A DNA stretch of 64,000 nt, from assembly GCF_030695035.1 (NCBI RefSeq), contig NZ_JAUYTT010000010.1:62001-126000 (forward strand), in the 5' to 3' direction. This stretch comes from Frigidibacter sp. GTDB taxonomy: Bacteria; Pseudomonadota; Alphaproteobacteria; Rhodobacterales; Rhodobacteraceae. This document shows positions 8,290 through 18,363 of this stretch, piece after piece (position 1 is the stretch's first letter; every line of letters starts with the position of its first letter). The notes beneath the pieces were generated by a model, which ran no database searches, was not told where the DNA came from, and was given only the letters and a program-made list of their open reading frames with translations. The position numbers were made by a program, and so were the translations under genes.

Positions 8290-9021
8290 TCACTTCAGCA
8301 GCGGACCATCGTGATCGAGATAGTGCCTGTCGAAATCCGCCAGAAGCACCAGCCCATCAAGATCATGGATCTCGACCTTGCCGTGCTGGAAGGTCACCAG
8401 CCCGTCCTCGCGGAGTTCGCGCAGCACGCGGTTGATATGTACGGCGCTGAGCCCCAGCGCGTCTGCCAGCATATATTGCGACAGCGGGCAGGCATAGCCG
8501 AGCGCGGTGCCAAGCCCCACCAGCTTCAGCCGCGCCCCCAGCTCCAGCAGGAAATGCGCCGTGCGTTCCCTGGCGTCGCGCCGGCCGATGCCCACCAGAT
8601 GCTCCACCACCATCGCCTCGTCGCGCGACGCGGCCCAAAGCACGGCAGTGCCAAGGCGCGGGGTCTTGCCGAAGGTCGCCAGCAGATCCTCGACCAGCAC
8701 CTCTGACGCTTCGACCTTGGTCACGGGCTCGATATTGTGGTCTGCCGTGCGGAACAGCACGGATCGCAGGCCCAGAAAATCGCCGGGGATCTGAAAATCC
8801 ACGATCTGCCGCGTGCCACCCGACAGCAGCTTGTAGGAACACACCCAGCCCGAGGCGAGGATATAGGCAGATTGGTTGACCTGCCCCTCATGCACCATGT
8901 CCCGCCCGGCCGGAAACGTCTTGCGCCGGCTGTGCAACCGGTCGAGCGCCGACAGCTCCTCCCCTGACAGGGCTACGAAAGCTCCGAGTTTGCGCGCGAA
9001 CGGGCTTTGCTGGAGGGACAA
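8290..9021 (-). CDS. Crp/Fnr family transcriptional regulator
   Basis: A 243-residue regulator with an N-terminal cyclic-nucleotide-binding-like beta roll (about residues 15-130: GRDMVHEGQVNQSAYILASGW split by IVDFQIPGDFLGLRS) and a C-terminal winged helix (LSQYMLADALGLSAVHINRVLRELREDGLV in part, residues 180-225). I see no N-terminal cysteine cluster, so it is not an oxygen-sensing Fnr. The start is TTG at 9021, supported by AGGAG 8 nt upstream; an ATG start would shorten the beta roll. It is followed after 121 bp by the metal-chelate importer and is divergent from a small gene at 9221. Confidence 0.9.
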   Translation of the reverse strand: MSLQQSPFARKLGAFVALSGEELSALDRLHSRRKTFPAGRDMVHEGQVNQSAYILASGWVCSYKLLSGGTRQIVDFQIPGDFLGLRSVLFRTADHNIEPVTKVEASEVLVEDLLATFGKTPRLGTAVLWAASRDEAMVVEHLVGIGRRDARERTAHFLLELGARLKLVGLGTALGYACPLSQYMLADALGLSAVHINRVLRELREDGLVTFQHGKVEIHDLDGLVLLADFDRHYLDHDGPLLK

Positions 9022-9092
9022 TGCGGGCGCTCCTTCGGGGTCAGGGCTCTGGGGACGGGATCACGCAACTGCGGCCGTCTCAACGACCTTTA

Positions 9093-9148
9093 ATCGTGAA
9101 TGAGGGCGACGGGACTGATCTGCCTCAGTTCACGATACCACAATCGTG
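9093..9148. promoter_or_regulatory. Three ATCGTG half-sites upstream of Crp/Fnr gene
   Basis: The 199-bp divergent region holds ATCGTGA (9093-9099), TCACGAT (9130-9136) and ATCGTG (9143-9148). The last two form a perfect inverted repeat CACGAT-N6-ATCGTG. This is a plausible binding site for a dimeric regulator such as the adjacent Crp/Fnr protein (autoregulation). Confidence 0.4.
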
Positions 9149-9220
9149 CGACAGTGACCTTGGGTTTGGAGGCCGTGGCCAATCCGCCTGCACCCTCCCC
9201 AGCCCAGAAAAGGCCTACCA

Positions 9221-9457
9221 ATGCCCATGATCCATGACGTGTCCGGAACTGCAGCGCTTGCCATATGCGAATCGCTGCTGTTGGCCCTCAACGACCGCAA
9301 CATCCTGCCCGAGCATGAGATCGTCGGCATCCTGCGCGATGCCGCCGCCGCGCATTCCAATGATGTCGGTGAGGATGGCCACGGGCCGCTGCACGAGGCC
9401 GTCGCGGCCCTGATCAACGGCATTCTGGCGGGCGGAAATTCCGTCCGGCGCCGCTGA
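9221..9457 (+). CDS. Small conserved-type hypothetical protein
   Basis: A 78-residue soluble protein, mostly helical (AALAICESLLLALNDRNILPEHEIVGILRDAAAAH across residues 11-45), ending in a basic tail SVRRR. The length, the acidic helix-loop composition and the separate upstream region argue that it is real. It resembles short uncharacterised Rhodobacteraceae proteins, but I cannot name a family. It faces the Crp/Fnr gene head to head, so the inverted repeat between them may control it. A 195-bp gap separates it from the next small gene; I see no clear terminator in that gap. Confidence 0.65.
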   Translation: MPMIHDVSGTAALAICESLLLALNDRNILPEHEIVGILRDAAAAHSNDVGEDGHGPLHEAVAALINGILAGGNSVRRR

Positions 9458-9652
9458 CCCCCTCATCGGCGGAGTCTGGCGCAGGCGCCCGGCAAACCCG
9501 GCCCCACTGATCTGTGCTAACCCGCCTGCGGCCCGGCGCGCCCAATATTGCGCAAGCACTCCTGTTCTTTTCCCGGCCTGCGACATCGGCGCCACGGAAC
9601 TGCGGGGGCATGTCGTCGCTTGGGTGACTGCCATTGCCTGAAAGGAAACGTC

Positions 9653-9835
9653 ATGAACTGGGATCAGATTGAAACCAACTGGGCGGCCATGACGCGCCGC
9701 GTGCGACCGGAACGCCCGGCGGCCGGGATCAGCGGCACCGCGCCGCAGCCGGGCCCGGCCGCAGCAGATGAGCCTGTGACCAACTCCGAGCGCATCCCGG
9801 CCGAAATCTCGTCCTCCCCGCGTCAGGTCGCGTGA
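9653..9835 (+). CDS. Small protein with CsbD-like N-terminus
   Basis: A 60-residue protein starting at ATG 9653 after a GAAAGGAA Shine-Dalgarno. The first residues MNWDQIETNW are almost the MNWDQIEGNW start of CsbD stress proteins, but the rest (basic RRVRPERP, then a Pro/Ala/Ser-rich tail) does not follow the CsbD core, so it is at best a diverged relative. Its TGA overlaps the GTG start of the giant cyclic glucan synthase gene (GTGA at 9832-9835), making it the probable first cistron of that operon. The longer frame back to 9548 has no ribosome site. Confidence 0.6.
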   Translation: MNWDQIETNWAAMTRRVRPERPAAGISGTAPQPGPAAADEPVTNSERIPAEISSSPRQVA

Positions 9836-12800
9836 GCGCAAGGGGCACGGCCTCCGACCGGATCGCGCGCCTGATCCGGGCGATCAGGTGGCGATCCTCG
9901 CCGGACCTTTGGCAAGACACGACCGTGATCCGGTCCGAACTGTTCGGCACCGAACGGCTGGAGCATCACGCGCTGACGCTGGCCGCAGCGCAGACCGTCG
10001 CGCCCCATCCCCGCGCCCGGGTCAGCCCGCTGACGGCGCGCGTCAAGGACAACGCGGTCTTCCTGCTGGGTGCCTACCGCTCCTGCGCGCAGACCCTGCA
10101 GGCGGGGCGACCGATTGCCCCCGCGGCTGAATGGCTGCTGGACAATTTCCACCTCGTCGAACAGCAGCTGCGCCAGATCGAGGATGATCTGCCCGCCGGC
10201 TATTACCGGCAGCTGCCCAAGCTGGCCGAGGGCCCCTTCGCGGGCTACCCGCGCGTCTTCGGCCTCGCCTGGGCCTATGTCGCCCATACCGACAGCCTTC
10301 TCTCCGGCCCGGTCCTTGCCAAGTTCGTGCAATCCTACCAGCAGGTCAGCCCGCTTTCGATCGGCGAGCTTTGGGCGGTGGCGATCACCCTGCGCATTGT
10401 GCTGCTGGAAAACATGCGCCGCCTTGCCGAACAGATCACCCAAGGCAACGAACTGCGGCTTGTGGCCGACGAGATCGTGGACAAGGTGCTTGCCGCCCGC
10501 AAGACCCCGGACCAGACCCCGCAAGAGGTGCTGTTCGCCGCCACCGCCAGCCTCGCCAATGCGCCGCTGAACGAGATCATCGCCGCCCAGATCGCCAAGC
10601 GCCTGCGCGGCTTTGACCCCGAGGATACGCCGCTGCAAGCCTGGCTTGGCGCGCGCCTGCACCGGCAGGGCTCGTCCATCGAGACCGTGGTGCAGAATGC
10701 GCAGCTTCGGCAGGGCGCGTCGAACGTCACCATGCGCAATATCGTCACCAGCATGAGGCTGGCGTCAGAGCTCGACTGGGCGGATTTCTTCGAGGAAGTC
10801 AGCCTGATCGACACCCGCCTGCGGGGTGGCTCCGCCTTCGCCGAGATGGATTTCGCCACCCGCAACAGCTACCGCACAGAGATCGAGGTGCTGGCGCGCG
10901 GGTCGGACCTGTCGGAGATTGCAGTTGCCGACGCTGCGCTGGGCTTTGCCGCGCAGCACGACGCCGAGCCCGGCTTCGGTCTGATCGGCCCGGGGCGGCC
11001 CGCTCTCGAGCAGGTGGTTGGGTTCAGGCCCGGCCTGTGGATGCGGCTTGGCCGCGCGCTTGGGACGCTGGGTCTTGCCGGCTATCTCGGGGCTATTGCG
11101 CTCGTCTCTGCCGCTGTTCTCGCCTTGGCCCTGTGGGCTACGGGCGCGGAGGGCCTCGCCCTCGGTGTGCTGGCCGTGACCGGCCTCCTCACAGCCACCG
11201 AAGCGGGCACAGCTCTCGTGAACCTCGCCGTCACACGCACCGTGCGGCCCAAGCTGCTGCCGGGGCTGGACTTGTCCACTGGCATCCCGCCCCACTTGCG
11301 CACCCTTATCGCGGTGCCGGTATTGCTCAGTGACCGCGCCGACCTGCAGGCGCAGATCGAACAACTGGAGGTCCATCACCTCTCCACCACTGGCGGCGCT
11401 CTGCATTATGCGCTGCTGTCGGACGGCCCCGATGCAGGCACCGAAACTACGCCCCAAGATGCCGCCCTGATCGCCGAGGCCACCGCGGCGATGGCGAGCC
11501 TGAACGCCAGCTACCCCTCCGACCACGGCGACCGCTTCTTGTTCCTGCACCGCCGCCGCCTCTGGAATCCAGCCGAAGGCGTCTGGATGGGGTGGGAACG
11601 CAAGCGGGGCAAGCTGCATGAGCTGAACCGCCTGCTGCGCGGCGGCACGGGTACCAGCTTCCTGCCGCATCCCGGCGTGCCGCAGGATGTGCGCTTCGTG
11701 ATCACCCTCGATGCCGACACCCGCTTGCTGCGCGATACCGTGGCGCGGCTGATCGGCAAGATGGCGCATCCGCTGAACCGGGCCGAGCTTGACTCCGCCC
11801 GCCAGCGCATCACCCGCGGCTATGGCATCGTGCAGCCCCGGGTCACGCCGGCGCTGCCGACCGGGGCCGAGGGCTCGATCTTCCAGCAGGTCTTCTCCAG
11901 CCCCGGCGGGATAGAGCCCTATGCGGCTGCCATCTCGAACGTCTATCAGGACCTGTTCGGCGAGGGCTCCTTCACCGGCAAGGGCATCTATGATGTCGAT
12001 GCCTTTGCCGCCAGCCTTGCGGGCCGGGTGCCCGACAACACCATGCTCAGCCACGACCTGTTCGAGGGGGTCTTTGCCCGCGCCGGGCTTGCCTCGGATA
12101 TCGACGTCGTTGACGAATTTCCCGCCCGCTATGACGTGGCCGCCCGCCGCCAGCATCGCTGGGTGCGGGGCGACTGGCAGCTTCTGCCCTGGCTGGTGCG
12201 GCGCGGCTCTGGCCTGACGGCGCTTGGCCGCTGGAAGATGCTCGACAACCTGCGCCGCGCCGTGGTGGCTCCGCTGACGCTGGCGGCGCTGTTCGCGGGC
12301 TGGCTGATGCCGCTGCCGGTGGCGGCGGCCTGGACCGTCGCGGTGCTGGGGATGCTGGCGCTGCCGCATCTGGTGGGCTTGCCCTTCGCCGTGCTGCCGG
12401 GCCGCGCGGGGATCACTTCGCGCAGCCATGGCGCGGCGCTGCTGGCCGATACGTGGCGGGCGGCGGCGCAGATCGCGCTCAACATCGCGCTGCTGGCCGA
12501 GACGGCGTGGCAGATGGTGGATGCGGCCGGGCGCACGGCCTTCCGGCTGGCGGTCAGCCGCAAGCACCTGCTGCAATGGGTTACCGCCGCGGCCACAGGC
12601 GCCGGCGCCCGCCCCGGCATGGTCGCGCAATACCGGCGCATGGCGGGCGGCGTGGCGCTGGGGCTTGGCACCTTCGCGCTCGCCATCGCGCTCAACCCCG
12701 CCGTCTGGCCCCTCGCCGTGCCCTTCGCCCTCCTGTGGCTCGCCGCCCCCGCAATCGCCCACCGCATCAGCCGCCCGCTGGTGCAATCCGCCGCCCGCCC

Positions 12801-15800
12801 GCTGCCCGAGGCCGAGGCCCGCGCCCTGCGCCTGATCGCCCGCCGCACCTGGCGATACTTCGAGACATTCGTGACCGAAGCCGACAATTTCCTGCCCCCG
12901 GACAACTTTCAGGAAATCCCCACCCCCGTCACCTTCCACCGCACCTCGCCTACCAATATCGGCCTCTACCTCCTCTCCGCCACCGTGGCGCGCGATATGG
13001 GCTGGATCGGCCAGACTGCCGCCCTCACCCGGCTGGAGCAGACCCTGCACACCGTGACGCGGATGCCCCGCTTCCGCGGACACCTTTACAACTGGCATGA
13101 CACGCAGGACCTGCGGGTGCTGGACCCGGCCTATGTCTCCTCGGTCGACAGCGGCAATCTGGCCGGGCATCTGATCGCCGTGGCGCAGGCCTGCCACGAA
13201 TGGCAGGCGGGGCCGGTGGATGACGCCGCCCGCCGCGAGGGCCTTGCCGACGCGCTGGCGCTGGCCCGCCTGTCGCTGACCCCCGCCACCGCCGCCATCC
13301 CCACGCTGCTGGACCGCCTCGCCAACGCCAATGCGCGGCAAGACCCGTTCGCGGACCTGCTGCCGCTTGCGAGCGAGGCCACCGAAATCGCCGAGACCCT
13401 CAGCGATCCCGATCTGGCCTTCTGGTGCGGCGCCGCGCGGGACTGCATCGCCGGGGCGCTCGAGGATGCGGCTGGCGGCACGGCGGCACGACTGGCGGCG
13501 ATGGAGGACCTCGCCCGCGCCTTGGCGATGGACATGAACTTCGCCTTCCTGCTGGACCCCGAGAAAAAGCTGCTCTCCATCGGCTTCTCGGTCTCGACCA
13601 ATACCCGCGATCCGAACTGCTACGACCTTCTGGCCTCCGAAGCGCGGCTGGCGAGCCTGTTTGCCATCGCCAAGGGCGATGCGCCCACCCGGCACTGGTT
13701 CCGGCTGGGCCGCGCTGCCACGCCCATCGGTGCGGGCTCGGCGCTGATCTCATGGTCGGGCAGCATGTTCGAATACCTGATGCCCTCGCTGATCATGCGC
13801 GCCCCCGTCGGCTCGGTGCTGGAGCAGACCAACCGCCTGATCGTGGGCCGACAGGTGACCTATGGCGCGGCGCAGGGGATGCCCTGGGGCATCTCGGAAT
13901 CCTCCTACAACGCCCGCGATCTGGAGATGACCTATCAATACGCCAACTTCGGCGTGCCGGGTCTGGGCCTGAAGCGGGGGCTGGCGGCGAACCGGGTTGT
14001 CGCCCCCTATGCGACCGGACTGGCGGCGATGGTCGATCCGCGCGCCGCCTTGCAGAACTATAAACAACTCGCCGCCCTCGGGGCCGAGGGGCGGTATGGC
14101 TTCTACGAGGCGGTGGATTTCACGCCCGCGCGGCTGCCCGCCGGGGCCGGCCATGTGCTTGTGCGAAGCTTCATGGCGCATCATCAGGGCATGACAATCA
14201 CCGCCATCGCCAACATCTTGCAGGGTGGGCGGCTGCGCACGCGGTTCCATGCCGAGCCGATGATCCAGGCGGTGGACCTCTTGCTGCAAGAACGGGTGCC
14301 GCGCGATGCCACCGTCGCCCCGCCACGCGCCAAGGATGTGCCGGTGACCGAGGCCGAGCCCTCGGGCGCACCCGCCCTGCGCCGCTTCGATGCGCCAGAG
14401 GCCGAGGCGCCGACCGGGCACCTGCTGTCCAACGGCAGCTATGGCGTGATGCTGACGCCGACGGGCGCGGGCTACAGCCGCTGGCGCGATCTGGCCGTCA
14501 CCCGCTGGCGGGCAGATGCGACGCGGGCGGCTTTGGGCTCGTTCATCTTCGCGCGCGATGTGAAATCCGGCGCGCTCTGGTCGGCGGGCGTGCAGCCCAC
14601 CGGCGTGGGGGCGGGGCATCATCGCGCGGTGTTCTCGGAACATCTCGCCTCCTTCACCCATCACGGCCAGCGGCTGTCCATGACCACCGAGGTCGTCGTT
14701 TCTGCCGAGGACGATGCCGAGGCGCGCCGCGTCACCCTGACCAATACCGGCGGCCATGCGCGCGAGATCGACCTCACCTCCTATGCCGAACTGGTGCTGG
14801 CCCCGCCTGCCGCCGATCTGGCGCATCCGGCGTTCTCCAAGCTGTTCGTGGTCACCGATTTCATGCCCGAGCTTGGCGCGATCATCGCCACGCGCCGCCG
14901 CCGGTCTACCACCGACCATGAGGTCTGGGCGGCGCATATCGCCGTGGTCGAAGGGCAGGAAACCGCACCCCTGCAATACGAAACCGACCGCGCCCGCTTC
15001 ATCGGCCGCGGCGGCAGCATCGGCGCTGCCGCTATGGCCAGCGGTCCGCTCTCCGGCACCACAGGCACGGTTCTGGACCCGGTCTTCGCCCTCCGCCGCC
15101 GGGTGATCGTGCCTTCGGGCGGCGTGGCGCGGGTCACGTTCTGGACCGCGATCGCCGCCACACCCGAGGCGCTGCTGGACCTTGTGGACCGCCACCGCGA
15201 CCCGTCGTCCTTTGAGCGGGCCGTGACCCTGTCCTGGACGCAAGGCCAGGTGCAGCTGCGCCATCAGGGTATCACCCCGGCCGCCGCCGCCGACTTCCAG
15301 CGCCTCGGCGGCATGATCCTGCGCGGCGATCCGCGCCTGCGCGCCGCCCCGCGCCAGATCGAGGCCGCGGCGGGGCCGCAATCCGCGCTCTGGGCCATGG
15401 GCATTTCGGGCGATTTGCCGATCATCTTGTTCAGGATCAGCGAACCCGAAGACGCCGCCGCGCTGCATGAGGTGCTGGCCGCGCATGAGTATCTGCGGAT
15501 GCGGCAGCTCGACGTGGATCTGGTGATCCTGAACGACCGCGCCTCCTCTTACGTGCAGGACATGCAGATCGTCATCGACATCGCCGTCCGCTCGGCCCAG
15601 TCGCGCCTGCGCGGCGAGGTGCATCAGGGCGGGCCGCGCGGCGCGATCCACACCCTGCGCGCCGATCTGGTGACGGTGGATCAGCGGGCGCTGCTGCTGT
15701 CGGTGGCGCGGATCGTACTGCTGGCCAATCGCGGCAGCATCGGCGACCAGATCGAGGCGCTGCCCATCGTGCCTGCGCCGCCTGTGGCGATTGCGCGGAT

Positions 15801-18240
15801 CGCCCCGGTCCCCGCCGACGCTGGCCCCCCGCCGGCGCTGGAGTTCTTCAACGGCACCGGCGGCTTTGCCGAAGACGGGCGCGAATATGTCACCGTCCTG
15901 CGCGACGGGCAGACGACTCCCGCCCCCTGGATCAACGTCATCGCCAACCCCGGCTTCGGCTTTCAGGTCTCGGCCGAGGGCAGTGGATCCGTCTGGGCTG
16001 AGAACAGCCGCGAGAACCAGTTGACGCCCTGGTCCAACGACCCGGTTTGCGACCCGGCGGGCGAGGCGATCTATCTGCACGATCTGGACAGCGGCGCGAC
16101 CTGGACGCCGACCGCGCTGCCAATCCGCAGCCGCGGCACCTATGTCGCGCGGCACGGGTTTGGCTACAGCCGGTTCGAGCATACTGCCCACGGCATCGTG
16201 GCCGAGATGGTGCAGTTCGTGCCTACGGATGACCCGGTCAAGATCACCCGGCTGACCCTGCGCAACACCGGCAACACCCCGCGGCGGCTGTCGGTCACCG
16301 CCTATGCCGAATGGGTGCTTGGCACCTCGCGCAGCGCCACCGCGCCGCACATTATCACCTGGCAAGATCAGGGCGCGATCCTCGCCCGCAACCCCTTCGC
16401 CACCGCCTTTCCCGGCCGCGTTGCCTTCGCCGATCTGGGGGCCGACACCACCAGCCGCACCGCTGACCGGGGCGAGGTTCTGGGCCACACCGGCAGCATG
16501 GCGGCCCCCCTGGGCATCGGGCCCAAGCCGCTCTCGGGCCGCACCGGCCCGGCGCTGGACCCTTGCGCCGCCTTGCAGCGCCATGTGACTCTGGCTCCGG
16601 GCGCGAGCGTGACGGTGATCTTCCTGCTGGGGCAGGCGGCCTCGGCCGAGGCCGCCCAGGCGTTGATCCAGCGCCACCGCGCCGCCGATCCGGAAGCCAC
16701 GCTTGCCGCCGTCCGCCAGCACTGGACCGATCTGCTGTCCGCCGTACAAATCACCTCGCCCGACCGCGCCATGGATATCCTGCTGAACGGCTGGCTGCTG
16801 TATCAAACGCTCGCCTGCCGGATCTGGGCCCGCGCCGGCTTCTATCAGGCCAGCGGCGCCTATGGCTTCCGCGACCAGCTGCAGGACGGGATGGCGCTGA
16901 CGGCGCTGCGGCCCGAGATGACGCGGGCGCATCTGCTGCGCGCCGCCGGCCGGCAATTTCCGGAAGGCGACGTGCAGCACTGGTGGCTGCCGCATTCGGG
17001 GCAGGGCGTGCGCACCCGGATCTCGGATGACCGGGTCTGGCTGGGCTATGGCGTGGCGCAATACATCGCCGTGTCGGGGGATGCCGGGATCCTTGATGAG
17101 CAGATCCCGTTCCTCGACGGCCCGGCAGTCCCCCCCGGCGCGCATGACGACTTCTTCCAGCCTGCGGTGTCCGACAGCCATGCCAGCCTGTTCGAGCATT
17201 GCGCCCGCGGTATCGACCAGGCCATCGAGCTCACCGGCGCCAACGGGATGCCGCTGATCGGCACTGGCGACTGGAATGACGGGATGAACCGGGTGGGCGA
17301 GGGCGGGCAGGGCACCTCTGTCTGGCTCGGCTGGCTGCTGATCGCCACCATCGACCGGCTGGCCCCCCTTGCCGATGCCCGCGACCCCGCCCGCGCCGCT
17401 CGCTGGCGCGCTCATCGCGATGCCGTGCTGAAAGCCATCGAAGCCGAGGGCTGGGACGGAGCCTGGTATCGCCGCGGCACCTTTGACGATGGCACACCGC
17501 TGGGATCGGCGACATCGGACGAATGTCGCATCGACAGCATTGCGCAATCCTGGGCGGTGCTGTCCGGTGCGGCGGACCCGGGCCGTGCCGCGACCGCGAT
17601 GGCCAGCATGACCGAGCATCTGGTGCGGCCAGATCCCGGCCTTGCCCTGCTGTTCACCCCGCCCTTCGACCAGACCCCGCTCGACCCCGGCTATATCAAG
17701 GGCTACCCGCCCGGCCTGCGCGAGAATGGCGGGCAATACAGCCACGCCGCGATGTGGGCGATCCTGGCGCAGTGCCGGCTGGGGAACGGCGATGCGGCGG
17801 GGGCGCTGTTTGCGCTGGTCAACCCGATCAACCACGCGCTGACGCCCGAGGCGGCGGCGCGCTACAAGGTGGAGCCATATGTGGTCGCCGCCGACGTCTA
17901 TTCCATGCCGCCGCATGACGGGCGCGGCGGGTGGACATGGTATACCGGCTCCGCCGGCTGGATGTACCGCGCCGGGATCGAGGGTCTTCTGGGCCTGACG
18001 CGGGTGGGGGACAGCCTGACGCTGGACCCCTGCTTCCCGAAGGGCTGGCCGCAAATGCAGGCGACCCTCACCCTCGGCACTACCCGCCTGCAGATCACCA
18101 TCACCAACCCGGGCCACACCGGCCACGGGATTGCGGCGGCGGATCTGGACGGGGTGCCGCTGGAGATTGCAGAAGGGCGCCTGATCCTCGGGTTGCCGCA
18201 GGGCGCGCTGCGCCACCTGACGGTCCGGCTTCGGGCGTGA
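9832..18240 (+). CDS. ndvB: Cyclic beta-1,2-glucan synthase
   Basis: A 2802-residue inner-membrane enzyme of the NdvB/ChvB/Cgs family that builds periplasmic cyclic beta-1,2-glucans from UDP-glucose. The N-terminal region is soluble; hydrophobic segments occur at about residues 400-470, 810-860 and 930-980. The GT84 glycosyltransferase domain carries DADTRLLRDT (about 625) and QHRWVRGDWQ (about 773). The C-terminal half repeats glycoside-phosphorylase beta-sandwich modules and ends in a GH94 domain with the acid motif TGDWNDGMN near 2477, which controls chain length. Size and domain order match the roughly 2800-residue family. The start is GTG, overlapping the stop of the 60-residue gene. Mla-type transport genes follow directly. 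Confidence 0.96.
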   Translation: MSARGTASDRIARLIRAIRWRSSPDLWQDTTVIRSELFGTERLEHHALTLAAAQTVAPHPRARVSPLTARVKDNAVFLLGAYRSCAQTLQAGRPIAPAAEWLLDNFHLVEQQLRQIEDDLPAGYYRQLPKLAEGPFAGYPRVFGLAWAYVAHTDSLLSGPVLAKFVQSYQQVSPLSIGELWAVAITLRIVLLENMRRLAEQITQGNELRLVADEIVDKVLAARKTPDQTPQEVLFAATASLANAPLNEIIAAQIAKRLRGFDPEDTPLQAWLGARLHRQGSSIETVVQNAQLRQGASNVTMRNIVTSMRLASELDWADFFEEVSLIDTRLRGGSAFAEMDFATRNSYRTEIEVLARGSDLSEIAVADAALGFAAQHDAEPGFGLIGPGRPALEQVVGFRPGLWMRLGRALGTLGLAGYLGAIALVSAAVLALALWATGAEGLALGVLAVTGLLTATEAGTALVNLAVTRTVRPKLLPGLDLSTGIPPHLRTLIAVPVLLSDRADLQAQIEQLEVHHLSTTGGALHYALLSDGPDAGTETTPQDAALIAEATAAMASLNASYPSDHGDRFLFLHRRRLWNPAEGVWMGWERKRGKLHELNRLLRGGTGTSFLPHPGVPQDVRFVITLDADTRLLRDTVARLIGKMAHPLNRAELDSARQRITRGYGIVQPRVTPALPTGAEGSIFQQVFSSPGGIEPYAAAISNVYQDLFGEGSFTGKGIYDVDAFAASLAGRVPDNTMLSHDLFEGVFARAGLASDIDVVDEFPARYDVAARRQHRWVRGDWQLLPWLVRRGSGLTALGRWKMLDNLRRAVVAPLTLAALFAGWLMPLPVAAAWTVAVLGMLALPHLVGLPFAVLPGRAGITSRSHGAALLADTWRAAAQIALNIALLAETAWQMVDAAGRTAFRLAVSRKHLLQWVTAAATGAGARPGMVAQYRRMAGGVALGLGTFALAIALNPAVWPLAVPFALLWLAAPAIAHRISRPLVQSAARPLPEAEARALRLIARRTWRYFETFVTEADNFLPPDNFQEIPTPVTFHRTSPTNIGLYLLSATVARDMGWIGQTAALTRLEQTLHTVTRMPRFRGHLYNWHDTQDLRVLDPAYVSSVDSGNLAGHLIAVAQACHEWQAGPVDDAARREGLADALALARLSLTPATAAIPTLLDRLANANARQDPFADLLPLASEATEIAETLSDPDLAFWCGAARDCIAGALEDAAGGTAARLAAMEDLARALAMDMNFAFLLDPEKKLLSIGFSVSTNTRDPNCYDLLASEARLASLFAIAKGDAPTRHWFRLGRAATPIGAGSALISWSGSMFEYLMPSLIMRAPVGSVLEQTNRLIVGRQVTYGAAQGMPWGISESSYNARDLEMTYQYANFGVPGLGLKRGLAANRVVAPYATGLAAMVDPRAALQNYKQLAALGAEGRYGFYEAVDFTPARLPAGAGHVLVRSFMAHHQGMTITAIANILQGGRLRTRFHAEPMIQAVDLLLQERVPRDATVAPPRAKDVPVTEAEPSGAPALRRFDAPEAEAPTGHLLSNGSYGVMLTPTGAGYSRWRDLAVTRWRADATRAALGSFIFARDVKSGALWSAGVQPTGVGAGHHRAVFSEHLASFTHHGQRLSMTTEVVVSAEDDAEARRVTLTNTGGHAREIDLTSYAELVLAPPAADLAHPAFSKLFVVTDFMPELGAIIATRRRRSTTDHEVWAAHIAVVEGQETAPLQYETDRARFIGRGGSIGAAAMASGPLSGTTGTVLDPVFALRRRVIVPSGGVARVTFWTAIAATPEALLDLVDRHRDPSSFERAVTLSWTQGQVQLRHQGITPAAAADFQRLGGMILRGDPRLRAAPRQIEAAAGPQSALWAMGISGDLPIILFRISEPEDAAALHEVLAAHEYLRMRQLDVDLVILNDRASSYVQDMQIVIDIAVRSAQSRLRGEVHQGGPRGAIHTLRADLVTVDQRALLLSVARIVLLANRGSIGDQIEALPIVPAPPVAIARIAPVPADAGPPPALEFFNGTGGFAEDGREYVTVLRDGQTTPAPWINVIANPGFGFQVSAEGSGSVWAENSRENQLTPWSNDPVCDPAGEAIYLHDLDSGATWTPTALPIRSRGTYVARHGFGYSRFEHTAHGIVAEMVQFVPTDDPVKITRLTLRNTGNTPRRLSVTAYAEWVLGTSRSATAPHIITWQDQGAILARNPFATAFPGRVAFADLGADTTSRTADRGEVLGHTGSMAAPLGIGPKPLSGRTGPALDPCAALQRHVTLAPGASVTVIFLLGQAASAEAAQALIQRHRAADPEATLAAVRQHWTDLLSAVQITSPDRAMDILLNGWLLYQTLACRIWARAGFYQASGAYGFRDQLQDGMALTALRPEMTRAHLLRAAGRQFPEGDVQHWWLPHSGQGVRTRISDDRVWLGYGVAQYIAVSGDAGILDEQIPFLDGPAVPPGAHDDFFQPAVSDSHASLFEHCARGIDQAIELTGANGMPLIGTGDWNDGMNRVGEGGQGTSVWLGWLLIATIDRLAPLADARDPARAARWRAHRDAVLKAIEAEGWDGAWYRRGTFDDGTPLGSATSDECRIDSIAQSWAVLSGAADPGRAATAMASMTEHLVRPDPGLALLFTPPFDQTPLDPGYIKGYPPGLRENGGQYSHAAMWAILAQCRLGNGDAAGALFALVNPINHALTPEAAARYKVEPYVVAADVYSMPPHDGRGGWTWYTGSAGWMYRAGIEGLLGLTRVGDSLTLDPCFPKGWPQMQATLTLGTTRLQITITNPGHTGHGIAAADLDGVPLEIAEGRLILGLPQGALRHLTVRLRA

Positions 18241-18266
18241 AGCAACCAGCACTTATGCTGCAGACG

Positions 18267-18286
18267 CTAACACCGATCAGTGTTAG
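18267..18286. promoter_or_regulatory. Inverted repeat after glucan synthase gene
   Basis: CTAACAC/GTGTTAG arms flank a 6-nt centre, 26 bp after the glucan synthase stop. No T-run follows. It could be a weak terminator or an operator-like palindrome for the small gene at 18364. Confidence 0.35.
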
Positions 18287-18363
18287 ATCTGGCGCGCCGG
18301 GTTATTATTCGCACCAAACCGGCTGACCGCGCCTGCCGCGCCCGCCCCAACAAGGATGCCCCC

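Noticed and set aside
13750-18252. 1500-codon open frame antisense to the glucan synthase gene (with similar ones at 10765-13695 and 56825-59527)
   Set aside because: High GC with strong third-position bias keeps the antisense frame open. The translations are Arg/His/Gln/Gly-rich with no domain, while the sense strand encodes a complete known enzyme.
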